A stretch of 31,375 nt of DNA from Pleurotus ostreatus/Saccharomyces cerevisiae fusant (Eukaryota; Opisthokonta). The notes beneath the pieces are model-generated. The model was not told the origin of the DNA. It made no database searches and was given only the letters and a program-made list of their open reading frames with translations. Location: the NCBI GenBank assembly GCA_024196135.1, contig JAMQCK010000285.1, positions 1 through 31,375 on the forward strand. Direction: 5' to 3'. Shown here in pieces: positions 1 to 12,200 of the stretch. Made by a program: the position numbers and the translations under genes. Position 1 is the stretch's first letter; every line of letters starts with the position of its first letter.

Positions 1-172
1 AATCCTTCCCTTTCCCCTTGTCCTGGGCTTTCTGCTTCGCTGCTTTGACGCGGGCGCTAGAGCGCAGCGCCCTCGACTGGGATGACTCTGGGTGTTGGTC
101 TTGCGATGGGTGGGCTGTCGACGTGCTGGAGCTGCTTGCGGCTGTTTCTATAGGATTTTCTGATAATTCCAT
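1..172 (-). CDS. N-terminal fragment of an unidentified protein, cut by the window edge
   Basis: An ATG at 172-170 opens a frame that stays open for 57 codons to the left edge. The visible peptide is rich in Ser, Thr and Gln, followed by a basic stretch (SRALRSSARVKAAKQK) and a Lys/Gly-rich tract, so it looks disordered and possibly nuclear. The basic motif is reminiscent of N-termini of basidiomycete Ufd4/TRIP12-type HECT ubiquitin ligases, but 57 residues cannot establish that. The start is the first ATG giving a long open frame. A 7-codon upstream ORF ends at the base immediately before it. The gene lies in the same orientation as the aminotransferase at 376-2369, about 200 bp downstream of its stop. 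Its body lies outside the window. Confidence 0.6.
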   Translation of the reverse strand, partial: MELSENPIETAASSSSTSTAHPSQDQHPESSQSRALRSSARVKAAKQKAQDKGKGKD

Positions 173-193
173 TTAGAGCCTGCTCGCAGCCAT
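173..193 (-). promoter_or_regulatory. Short uORF directly abutting the start codon of the left-edge gene
   Basis: On the minus strand an ATG at 193-191 starts a six-residue reading frame (MAASRL) with a TAA stop at 175-173. The stop touches the ATG of the downstream frame (TAAATG) with no spacer. This layout is seen directly. A role in leaky scanning or reinitiation is inference and depends on the transcript starting upstream of 193. Confidence 0.35.
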
Positions 194-375
194 CGATTCC
201 GGTTGTTCAGGAAACAGCAAGGGCGTCGGACGTCACGCACACACGCAAACGAAGATGAAGGTCACGAAGAAAGTCCACCCAGCCTGATTAGACTGGTCCC
301 GCTACCACCGGCAGATGCCGAGTTGCGTAAGCCCTGGACCCACAACGTCTATATTGTACATTGGAGGCGTACAGC

Positions 376-2369
376 TTACAAGCCGGCCTCCTTCAGCACC
401 TCTTCTACACTCTGTACATACCGCTTCACAATCTCGTCAATGTCCGCCTTGGTCACCGTGTACGGTGGGCAGAGCATGACGTGATCCCCCTTCGTGCCCT
501 CAAGGTTTGATCCACCCGTCAGACCCATCACAATAAGACCATTCTCCAAGCAGCGCTGCTGCACCGCGATGGCAAACGCCCGGCCCTTAAAGTCCAGGTT
601 CGCGGCTTCGGGAACGGTAAAGTCAAACTCGGTGCCCCAGAACATCCCGCCTCCTCGGATGTTGAAGACGAACGGTGCGGCAGTCGATGGCGAGCTACGG
701 CCAAGCTTCGCCTCAAGTTGCTGGCCTGAAAAACTTATGAGGATCTTGCAATCATCCTCAGCCAACTTGGCTTACCCAAGTATTCGCCCTGCAGCCGGCA
801 GTTCTCAATCAGCTGCTCCTCCTTGAACACCTTCTGCACCGCGAGTGACGCGGCGCACGAAAGCGGCTGAGCTTGATAGGTGTGTCCATGCTTCCACAAC
901 CCGCGAACACCCTCCGCGACCCTTTTGTTCATAAGCACTGCACCGATGGATGCATAGCTGCAGGCAAAGCTCGGTCAGCCAATCCTCCTTGCTGTTGCCA
1001 CAAACTCGCACTCACCCTCCACCGAGCCCCTTCGCTACAGCCTGAATATCAGGAGGCGCATCAGGCCCGTAGGTCTGCCATCCATGATAGGATCCCATGC
1101 GACCCATCCCGCTCATGACCTCATCGAGGACGAAGAGCGCTCCATACTTGTCGCACACCGACTTCATGGCCTTGAGATACCCCTTTGGTGGGGGCACACA
1201 GCCAGTGGTCGCGCCTACGACCGTCTCGGCGAAGACTATGAGTGACGATACTCTTCAGTATGGTATGCTCCTCCCAGATCAATCGCACTCACACCCAATG
1301 ACCGTGTCCGGGCCCAGCTCGATGAACTTATCCTCCAGCTCCTTCCGCAGCCTTTCGACATACTGCTCCTCCGTCTCGTCCGGCTTCTGAAATCTCGCCG
1401 CGTACGCCGGGGAGACGTGGTGGAAGTGCTTGTCGTCCATGATGCCGGCGTAGGGTGCACGGCGGGTAGGGTGCAGGGCCAAGCCGAGCGTGCTAACGGT
1501 GTTTCCGTGGTAGGAAAGCTGCCGTGCGATGAAGTTGGTGCGCTGCGGCTGGTTCGTCTCCCAGAAGTACTGAACGAATGCAGCTAGGTTACCGAGGCTT
1601 CCAAAATGAGTTGATGTTCTTACCTGCCTGGCGAGCTTGATAGCGCCCTCCATGGCCTCGGAGCCTGACAACGAGTTCAGAATACTGCCTTGTTTGTGCG
1701 CATAATATGAAACCTACCTCCAGAGACAAATCCACAGAGCTCGAAGGCTCCGTTGCTCTCCTTGATGATGAAGTCCGCAAGCTCCTCTGCGGGCTCGTTC
1801 GAAAGTTGCATGTTGTATACATCTGCGAATGCTCCATGTCAGCCGGGCGCTCAGAACCGAGTGCGTAGGTAGCAAGCTCCTCATTTGAGGCAACGCCGCG
1901 CTCGCAGCGAGTATGTCGGTGCGTGCACCTCAGATGAATGGCGCTAACCACGCCTCCATAGTCGCAAGCAAATGATTTACTCACAGCACACCTTCTCGGC
2001 CTGGTCCTTAATGGCCTCAATGACCTTCGGATGGCCGTGCCCAATCGATACAACTGCCGCACCGCTGATAACACGTAAGTAAACTCGCTCGGAAGCCCAC
2101 AAGCGGCGTCGCGCAAGAGATGCAACTCCGTCCGTGCGCGCGACGAACGCATCTACACAGGCAGTCGTTCATTTCAGCAAAGTGACTCACCCCGCCGCAT
2201 CGATCAAGGTCGACCCGTCCTCGAGCGTAATGGTGAGCCCCTCGGCCTTGGTCGCCACAGGCGGCCTCCATGGGGTCCGATGCAAGATATGCGTCGGCCG
2301 ATCGGCGATGAGGCTCTTCTTCGTCGCCTCGGAGGCCTTGTCAATCGCCGTCGTAAGCGCTGGAGACAT
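376..2369 (-). CDS. Class III PLP-dependent aminotransferase (fold type I)
   Basis: This is a multi-exon gene for a pyridoxal-phosphate enzyme of the ornithine/GABA/acetylornithine aminotransferase class, probably cytosolic or mitochondrial. In order the exons give an N-terminal segment (MSPALTTAIDK...TLEDGSTLIDAAG), GAAVVSIGHGHPKVIEAI, NMQLSNEPAEELADFI, the cofactor-phosphate region GSEAMEGAIKLARQ, SYHGNTVSTLGL, and FVLDEVMSGMGRMG. The Asp of that last motif binds the pyridine nitrogen. QAVAKGLGG carries the Schiff-base Lys, followed by HGHTYQAQPLSCAA and a C-terminal domain with VMLCPPYTVTKADID. All core motifs are present. The substrate cannot be read from sequence. It resembles the uncharacterised fungal class III aminotransferases more than canonical GABA transaminase. 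I chose the ATG at 2369, since the frame extends further upstream only through a GTG codon. A TATA-like element lies about 160 bp upstream. Confidence 0.9.
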
Positions 2370-3252
2370 GGGGGAAGCTGAGATCAGTGGATTGGTCGGA
2401 GGAGCGGTCACGCGCGGGGGCGATCGTATTCAGTCGCGATTGGACTGAAGGGCGGGGGAGCAGATGCGGATGGGTGAACCGTGCAGAATGACTGACGGTC
2501 GCAAGGAGGGATACGCCTCCGTCTGCCTCCCTATATAAGGGCCGAGCAATCTCGTGAGTATCGGGGGCCCGCGGGCAGTGATAAGATTGCTTCGCCGGCG
2601 GTCACGATATAGGCATGAGTCCATCGTCGTCTACGAATTGGGCTGAAGCTGAAGCGCAAAAGCTCGGCGTCGGCAAGTCCACTTTTTGAGGACTTCCGCA
2701 GTCGAATGGAACGCTGGGGTAGTTCAGCAAACATCCTCATCATGGATGCAAAGTCAAGGTCTACAGCATATGGACGATCACACATCTGCGGCGCGATTAC
2801 ATTGGGGGAGGATATGTGCTCTAGATCTGCGAGAGATCTTCCACTTCGCATGTCGCAGGACAGCGCGCTCAATCCCAAGTTGTATAAAGGTTATTTTGAA
2901 CTTGAAGGCGTCGCGCGCCGACTCGGACAAACCCGAACACCTTCAAGGTCAAACAAAGCAAAATACTTATGGCCACTCAGTCAGATCGCACCTTTCTGCG
3001 CAAGAACTGGAGTGCGATGAACCCACAGAGTACAGAAAAACTTCGTACCGCACGTTCACAAACATCGCACATGCTAGGAAACAAGTACAGATGATTGATT
3101 AAAGAGACTACGTAGGTGGTACAAAATCAGGATCAGAAGAAATCAGAGCATACATCGGTCGTAGTAGATGTCGTAAAAAGTTCAAGGGGATCAAAGGGAG
3201 TAAGAAGAACATACAGCACATCTCGGACGTCATTCGACTAGCGATCGAAAGC
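2370..3252. other. Intergenic region, 883 bp
   Basis: This stretch lies between the stop of the giant GTPase gene and the start of the aminotransferase, both on the minus strand. It should hold the 3' UTR of the former and the promoter of the latter. Open frames exist (a plus-strand frame over 2686-3102, among others), but none shows recognisable domains or good start context. I see no repeat or RNA gene here. Confidence 0.5.
2531..2538 (-). promoter_or_regulatory. TATA-like element upstream of the aminotransferase
   Basis: CTATATAAG on the plus strand reads CTTATATAG on the minus strand, about 162 bp upstream of the ATG at 2369. The position suits a TATA box with a moderately long 5' UTR. 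It is nearly palindromic, so strand assignment comes from the neighbouring gene. A second TATA-like string (TGTATAAAGG, near 2881) has no gene to serve. Confidence 0.4.
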
Positions 3253-6200
3253 TCAACGGAGTAGGGCAGCCCTCGGCTTACACAGCGAGTTAGCCAATCC
3301 CAAGAACGTCTCAGCCAGTCGGACCTGGGAAGCATGTCAGAATTCGCCTAGACTAGATAGTAGATGTCACATACGGAATCAAGCGCTTCGGCGTAGGACG
3401 ACTCGACGTAGGCCGTCGCCGGCAAGGCTGGGTCCCTCGGAGCACGGGCTTGAACATCGCGGGCGATCTGAGCCATGCGACGCAGGACTTCGTTGCGGGG
3501 ACCGAAAGAGACAGCGTGGAAAGAGAGGTGTTTGCTGCGAACAGATTAGCATGACTGGCTACCGAGTGCCTATCAGTTATCTCTTACCCGAGCTGAACAG
3601 CCGCCTGGCACAGTGCGTGCACGCTATGGTCGCCGACGCTGCATTCACCGTCCGACAAGAAGATCACGACGGGCGTTCTGTCAAGGATTAACACCAATTG
3701 AAATATTGCGGGGGGATCACGGACCTCTCGGTGCTCCAATGCTGGCGTAGGAGTGTCTCTGTAGCCGACAGCGCAGCGGTGTAGTTGGTGCCGCCACCAG
3801 CGGTCTGACCCACGATGCCCTGCAGTAGCTGGTCTGGGTCGCGGGCAAAGTCGTTCGCGATGACCGTTGAGACCGTAGAGTTGAACAAAAGAACGCTATA
3901 GGCATCACGTCGCGCCGCCTGCGACCCCGTCGCAGTGACCGCTGCATGACGAGCCATCCAGAAGCTGTGCAGAGCTGAGTACACGGCTCCCAGGCGGTTG
4001 TTGCACCGTTGTTGGATCAAATTCGTCCCCGGAGCATTAGGTAGTGGACGTCTGTCTGTACCCGTCATAGACCCGGATCGATCCACGACGAATATACTGC
4101 ACGACTATGAGCGATACGCAACGCCGAAGGGAAGGGCAACGCACACGTGGAATGCCTGTTGCAGCACCGCAGGATTCTTGCACGAGAAGTGATGACCGTC
4201 GTTGGACACATATCCTAGACCTTGCCCTTGGGTATGTTGAGGAGGATGGAAGATCGGCAAAGTACAGTATGATGGCTGGGCAGGGGCTATCGTAGTGGCT
4301 GCGTGTTCGGGCCCTGCGCAAGGTTTAGTGACCAGCGTTCCGCGCAAAGGAATACAATCTACCGGAGCACATCGCGTCACTGAGCAGGAGGTCAGATGTA
4401 TTTTCATCATTGGGGTTTTGAACGTACCACTTGGCAAAGCTCGTTTGGTCCTCCTTCGAGTACGGGTCTGACATAGGCTTGAGATCCTCCTCGCACGCAG
4501 TTCTCTTGACACTTACCTTTGAAGCCTGGATGAAATAAATTATTGAGCGTCGGACGAGAGAAAAAGGATGAGCACATGCGCACCGGTCCGCTTCCAGAAG
4601 AGGCTGTGAGAGATCCAATCTTTAGGCGTGTCCGGATCCGGCCTCATGCGCTCGCGGATATGCAGGATGCCTTCTCCCTGGCACGCCGACCCGGATGGTG
4701 CGCGACAATAGTCTACGTGCACGTGCCGACCCATCTCTTTGCACACCAGGTTACAGAGCATTGGCGCCCCGTCATCGTCAGCACCGAACTTCCGGCCGTT
4801 GAGCTCGATTGTGCCGTCTTGATCGTCCAGGGCCCATCGCGTCTTGGACATGGAGCCGTGGCTCGTCTCGTGCTCTTGTTGCGAATGACCTGCTCGTAGT
4901 TCGACATAGCGCTCAGAACGCACTGCATTTGAGACGCTTACCTCGAGGCATTGTGCAGTAGTACCCGCAGTTTTCGCATCTAAACACACGTGATCAGTCA
5001 AAGTATGCGCCAGGCGTATGGAGCACAATAAATCACCTAGCCTCGCAGTAGTGGAATGGGTTCGCGCCCGTCGTATGTGTATGGGGTCCATCGTGTGCGT
5101 TCTTGTCGGCCGGAATAGTTACAGCGCACTGAAGACGCTTCGCGACTATGGCGCATTCAGTACAATACTACACCCTGATTTACCAGCACGAACCCTGTGT
5201 GTACTGCATGGGGGTCAGCCGACGGTCAATTCAGTTCCGCTCATCTACGAACCTTGGTGTACTGGAAAGTCTCGTGTCGGCCTGTGAAGGTCGCCTCGAC
5301 GGACAATGGTGTCGTATCGATTTCGCATATACCACTGGCGGTGCATCGTTCAGGACAAGGATGAGGCTGTCTGCAGGCTCATTAGCGACGCACATGAGTG
5401 AAGACAAGGCCTATCATACCCGCAGAGATGCTGCGCATCGTGGTCCAAGGCGTGTAGATGATCCTGGTCAGAGCAGAGTCTGTGGCAGAGCTCACACTCT
5501 AGAGGGCACATGCGGACGTCGCAGACGTGCTCATCATGGACTTCATGACTGCACGAGGACACGCGTTAGCAATCTGGAGCGGGTGGAACTATTGCGCTCT
5601 ACCTAGGAATTCGGCAAGTACCGTTGCACGAATACATTGAACCGTCCGGCAAGGTAACGTCAACGAGGTCGCATGGCTGTAACGTTGTCAACGAACTGGA
5701 CCCGCATTAAAAACTGCAAGAAGTACCTCGCCGCAGGCATGAATTTGAGCCGCACACACATGCTCGTCCTCGGTATGGCCAGTAGGCTATGTCTCGCTTA
5801 GTTATATTGTATATTTATCTGATGATGCGCGCAATTACCTTGATACAGTCGCCGAGACAGCCTTTCTTGTTGCGCAGTCCGCATGGCTCACCGCAAAGAT
5901 GCCGTTCTACGACACAGCTACACGAGTTATTCTGTTAAGGCTAGTGCGGACGTAGGTCAGCGTGCTCACATGTGTTTCCCATCATGCCCAGCGCTACCCA
6001 TATCAACATCGTCAGTAATCGCTGACAAGTATAAAAGTCGTATGTCTCACGGTAGTCCGCAAATGGCCTCTTCGTCGAAATGTTCGTCGCTGTAATCGCA
6101 GTACTGGGGGCATACGTGGCTGGTGCCGCAGTCGTGGGGCTCGCTGGAGCTGTGACGACGACTACGAAGGCAGAGCAAGTTGCACTTCGAACACTTGACT

Positions 6201-9200
6201 TTGCACAATTCTACGTCGGCCTTCATCTGGGCACCAATGGTCGCAAACGTGCGTCGCAGGTTATCGATGCTCGCGTGCTCGGCCTTGAAGCGCTCAAGGT
6301 TCGCCTCCAGCCACACACGGACGTGTTCGACGCGCTGGTCAACAATGCCGTCCAGATAAGACGAGAGCTGCGCAACCCAGAGGTCCTCGGCCAACGCTGA
6401 CCGCGAGGGGAACTGAACCCATCCCTTTTTCAGGTTTTCTAGAGCGCCCTCGGCGTTGACGGCCTCATCCGCAAGAACGGCAACGTGAAGAACGACGTCG
6501 GAGTCGGGCATCGCGATTTCCTCGTTTGAGTCCATGTTCTACGGCACGCAGTCAGGTATCTGCTAAGCACAGCGTAGGCCTGTAGGCCAGCACTTTACCT
6601 TTAACGGCTCGTCATCATGTGCGTCGGCAAAGCCACGAGCGAGGGCAATTGGAAGCACCTCGAGCAGACGGCCGGCTCGATGAGCAGCGAGGGTTTCTGC
6701 ACAACGTCAAGGAGAGGGGATAATACGATGTAAATGCAACTCACGATCGATTGAGCCCCAGTCGTTGCTCTGTCACAACTCAATGATTGCTAGTTTCAGC
6801 GCATAGGGCAAACGCACCTTGAGCTTCGCCATCAAGGTCTTCAGGGTCTGTAGGAAATTGCCAGCGGATGGATGCGTCAGTACTTGCTTGTCCAGTGCGT
6901 TCTTGAGGGTGACGAAGTACACGTAGAACTGCTTGGACTCAATGACCGGCCACGGAATGATGTTAAGTCTGCCTGCGTGGAGCTTGGAAATGAAGTTCGC
7001 ATCCTGTTCTTGGTGGACGATTTGCTATGACGATGAAAGATCAGTCTCCAACAACAACCGACGCCCATTGCCATCGTACCTGCAACTTGAGCCGGAACCT
7101 TTGGAAAGATCAGTAAACAATGTCGTGAAGATGGAAGCACAATCACTCTTTGACGATCTCCTTCTTATCCGACTCTACTACGTCCTGGATATGGATCAGC
7201 TCGAGCGGCCTAGACGCGACCGTCAACGAACGATCTCACCTTGATGATGATCACAAGCGTCGATTGAAAAAGGCTCGGATTAGCCGCAGGGTCTAGGATG
7301 GATGACGACGACTGGAATGATTGGAATAAGTCCGTGATGTCCCGCGAGAGGGCGAAGTTGTTGCGGAAGAGAACCTAGGGTAGAGAAGTATTAATAAAGG
7401 GACGGTGGCGAAGGGTATACGCACCAGGTTGGAGATTGCCGCGTTGAAGAGGACCAGCAACATGTCTTCTTGAGCCGACCGCTCGATACTGTGAACACCT
7501 GCACAATGATGAGCTAGTCGTGGCAGTCATAGGTGGGTCTTTGACTTGCCTTCGAAGTCCAAAGCGACAACGAGACATGTATCTGTCGGTGTGACCGCCA
7601 TCCAAACGCCCTCTGTAGGAGGTCACTTCAGTCGCGCTGTAGTCGCTGACTTGTTGACGGTCATACCTGTAGTCCTCATCGCGCTGCCAGCGAAAGACGT
7701 ATCGGCCAGATGGTTCAGCGCGAAGCTCTTTCCCACAGATTGTTCACCTGCCAGACGGTAAATGCCACGAAGCAAGGTGCAAGGGTGAACTAACCCATCG
7801 ATGAAACCACTTTGACGGGCTACGCAAGTCATGTCAGCCCGCGCGCTGGCTATGAGGGCATAGTACAAACCTTCGTCGATTGGTATGATTGGAAGATCGA
7901 CTCGTACCAGCCTAAAGACAGCGCATCCACGATCTGACCCACGTCGGCCCCAAGAAGTGCCCTTTCCAACTCCGTAGAGTAGACACCGTCCTTCAACGGA
8001 ACGAAGCGGTTGTCGCGGGTGACGGCGATATGTATCGGTATCAGGCAGAAGACATCCACGAGCCATTCACCGAGGCGGAACCGGGAGATTTCCGAGTCCC
8101 ACTCAACGCCTGGCATGACCCCGTCACGAACATCTTGAAAGGCGGCAGCATCCACCCGAATATCACGCAGGACCTTGCCAGAGGGCTTGCGAGTACGCTG
8201 CTCGAACGACTGGATCATCTCGACAAAGTGCGAAGCAAATCGATCTTGATGATGCTCGGAGACGAAGACGAGGCTCCTATCGGGTCGACTGACGTCTGTG
8301 ACAACGGTCTGGCGAGGGATGGCGGGTATGACAGGGAATCGCGTCCAGACATCGGCATGACACTCGATGAGGCTGTTGTGCAAGGTTTGGGTGCTGGACC
8401 TTGACGTCGACTTGAATCCCTTCTCCTGAAAGCTGAATTCGGTGACCTTCTTGGTGATGTCGAGGGCGTAGGAGGAGATGGTCTTGTCGCGAACGTCGAT
8501 CCAGGCTAGGTGCACTACACTGCGGTTCACGATGGACGTCACTATAGCGGACTCCTTCGCCGAAGGTAAGTCAAGGGCGATACCCTCGCCAGACCCAAAG
8601 GTACTCCAATGATAGGCACGCGTTGCGGGAGGCGAGTCGTCCGTTTCCTTGAACATCAGGACCAGGCATCCACCATCGGGTGAGGTCAAGCAAGTGACAG
8701 GAAGTCTCGACAAGGATAGTGTCGCAGGCCTACGGAGGCATGAGTAAAGCATAAGCAGGGTAACGCCGCTTTACCTGAATTGCTGCGTTATGAGGGAGAA
8801 TACTCGCGCCTGCGCCGCATTGTCGATCAAGAGTACCTCTTCGCTGCCGCTGACGATACACATCTGATGCATGAAAGAACCGTCGGGGTACCATGAATTA
8901 AGGTCGATGATATGTGCCGACCTGACGGCTACGAAAGCCTCGTCAAAGGAATACACATACAAAGTTAACTGGTGCAATGATCAGTAGATAGCAAATTCGA
9001 CGAATGAAGAAAATACCTTGCGAGTAGAGCAAAGCGCTAGAAGTCGCGTCGTCTCGTCAACGGCGAATATAATATCTGACCCAATCTTGTCGTGGTGCAG
9101 CGTCTTCTTGGTGCGTTTGTTCTCGGTGGCGCCTGAGAGCGCGGGGAGATCCTCGAGATAGATGTGGAATTTGCCGTTGCCGTTGTCGACAATGAGAAGA

Positions 9201-12200
9201 CATTTTCCATTCGCGAGCAATTGGAGATGGCGAACGCGATAGTGCACAGGTAATCTGAAGCTCTGTGCAAAGCGCGTCTCTTCTCGGAGGCTCGGAATGT
9301 GCGTCCTACACAGTTGCAGGTCCTGTTTATCACCCGATGGGACGCCGAGAGGATGGACCGTGTATTCAATGGCAGGGGCGAGCCGATGTTGCTGCTGGCC
9401 ACAGACGGTATACGCTACAGACAGGTTCAGCAGCAGAACGACAAGAGCGGTACAGCATACGGACTAGAACGAGCCCACGAGGAGTAAGATGTAAGAGCCT
9501 CGACGCTGTCGAATTGGATGACTTCGCTGTCAAGCAAACAAAATCAGCGCCACTCGGGTTACAGGATATGCTTGAGAAACGTACGTTGCTTCCGGTCGAG
9601 CTGCGTCATTGACCTCGCGGATGAGCGCCTGACGATGGACCTTGGCCTGTCGATCCCTCTCAATGTCAGCAGCTTGCCCCAACTTGTTCAGCAAGACAGT
9701 CTGCTGAATGCCCAGCAGCTTCGTTGTTAGCATGTGCTCGGCCTTCTCGACGAGACCGTGCAAGTAGTCGTATGCGGCCTCGATGACCTGCGTGACGACG
9801 GGCTCGAACGCAGCATTGCGGATGAGCAGGTCGTTGAGGCCGGAAAGGAAGTCAGGATCGCTGGTCGTGTATGTCATTTCGGTAGCGCGATCCCTGATCG
9901 CGTCCTCGGCGGATGTGTCCTTGCCCCAGAACTTGCTGACAGCTCTGCCGAACCACCCCCTGCTCGGCCTCGTGACCTCCGAATACATCTTCATCTTCAC
10001 TTCTCCTCCTCTCATGATGGTATCAAGGAGTTCCTCGCGCTTTCCGAAGTCCAACTTCGCGTAGTCGCGGCTGTCCATGACGGCCGAGGCGATGATAAGC
10101 CGATCCTTAAGAGTGTGGAAGGGGATCGAGTGCCTGTAGATCTTCTCGGGCTCGTTCTGCTTCATCTGGTCGTCGAAGGCCTGCTGCATGCCAGGGAAGA
10201 GTCGCCCGAGATCTTGAAAGGAGCCTAACGAGTGCTGTCAGCCCCGCCCTAGAATCGACGCATGGCATCGAGCCTACCCATAGCATCTTGGGTCTGCGCA
10301 GGCGCACGCGGCTTCCCCGCACTAGCAGCATGGTGCGCACCCTCGGACGTAGCTTCCTTCGTCTCGTCGCCACTAGCCAGCAACGTGCGCTCGTCCGTAT
10401 CGCCGTCGAGCTTCATCTTCTCACTCTCGTTCTCCGGAGCGGCCTCGATCATCGACTGCAGGCGATTCTCGAGCACCCTTCAAAGCTCGTCAGCTGTGCA
10501 TCGTATGCAAGGGACTCATTAGCCTACGGGTATATCGAGGAGATGTGCTTCACAATGGCGATACGCACGGCCCGTCGAAGGGACTCCCCGCTTTTGTCCA
10601 CGTTGTCCTTGACCTCGTCGGCCTTGTTGCGGAAGTCAGCCTCGATGAATGTCTTGGCGTGGTCAAGGTTCTGCAGATATCGGTTGCAAGGGCTCTGGAA
10701 AGCATCGCGAAGGCCACAGTTTATAAGACAATCGATCGCCTTCGCATTCAGCTCGTCCCCGAGGTAGACGGCAGAGCCTTTCCTGTAAGTACAAGATCAG
10801 AATGCTGAAGCGTTTACAGCAAATTGACCTTCGGATACGTACGTGAAGTAATACTCAATCTGGGTCTTGTTGAACTGTTGGAACCGGATCGGAAGGACCT
10901 CGGATTTCTGAGCAACGTAGCGAGTCGTCACGAAGGCCTGCGTGGTTTCGCCAGCGATTAAATGCGGCGCGAGTATGTCCCCATCGATGTTGCTCTCCGC
11001 AGCGCCATCTGGGACGCCCAGCGAGGGCGAGTGGAACTGTCATGAAGGTGAGCTCACGTATCGAGCGGTGGAGGGTACCTACACGAATGCCCGGACGGAC
11101 CGCGACGTCCTCCTCCTGCTCGTTCGTCTTCGCGACCTCGAAGGTGAAGAAGCGATCCGCGTCCTCGTCGAGATCCACGTTGTCGTCCTCGACAGCAGCC
11201 TCCTTCCATACCATCTGCTGAGCGTGCTCTGGGGAGATCAAGCACATCGTCTGGTCGGCGATCTTCGTGAGGAAACTACAGGAGGACGGGTTAGTATGCG
11301 AACGTCCATTGACGGCCTGGCTTACCGGATGAAGGTGACGCGGTTCTTGCACACCGCGGAGGGAGCATTGTCGTTCCACGTCGCATCCTCCGGCCAGTAT
11401 ATGACGAACAGCTGCTCCTCCGACGCGGAAGGAAGGGTCATGCGCACGAAGTACAGACCCGAGCGAAGCTTGCGCCCCGGAGAGTCGTCTTTAGCGCGCA
11501 GAAGCGCGCTGGATCTACAAAGGCATCATCAACATCCTTGCCTCGCGTAACGAGCGTCATTCATACGCACAGCTTGCGGTTGATGACCTTAGTCGTCTCC
11601 AGGAGCTTCACGATCTCGGACTTGCTGCCGTAGATACCGATGGGCTTGACGGTAAGCTTGTCGAGCGCTTTGAAGTCCACCTTCGTGAGCGACTGATAGG
11701 CGCCGGGGCAGACTTCGTTGATGAAGCGCGCCAGCGAGTCCTGGGCGATGATAATCTTGTCGACTAGCAATGCGTCAGCACCGCCGGCTCATTCGACGGA
11801 CTCCTGAACTTTACCTAAGCCGCCGCTCCCCTGCTCGTTGATGAGATCGAGGATGCGGTACAAGCCCGGGATGGACTCGGCGAGGTCATTGCTCTCTTGC
11901 TTTTGAGGAGGGTCCTGCGACGTCGTGGGGGCGAAACGCGCATGCGCCTGCTTGACGCTGGGGTCGGGCGAGAGAGGACGAGGCTGGCCATTCGCGTCCA
12001 TAGTCATGGTTGCATCGGGCGCCTATCGAAATCTCAGGCATAAGCAAGACCTCAACAGCAACTCCCTTACCGTGCGTTTGGCGCTACCCTCTTGAGACGC
12101 TTTGAGGACGTCGACTCTGGTTGGATGGACACTTGTACCGACTGATTGCGATCCGGACGCGCCAGAGGTATTGTCGACGCGGACTGTCACCGCAGATTCG

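Noticed and set aside
2370..2411. Extension of the aminotransferase start to 2411
   Set aside because: The frame is open but the upstream codon is GTG, not ATG. The ATG at 2369 gives a normal N-terminus.
2686..3102. Plus-strand 138-residue open frame
   Set aside because: It has no domain, low-quality composition, no splice pattern, and competes with another overlapping frame in the same strand. It fits chance.
9734..10228. Plus-strand 164-residue frame opposite the giant gene
   Set aside because: It is the antisense shadow of a clearly coding exon (MQQAFDDQMKQNEPEKIYRHS on the minus strand).
10942..11550. Plus-strand 202-residue frame
   Set aside because: Antisense to exons of the giant gene that carry conserved sequence. 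It has no domain of its own.
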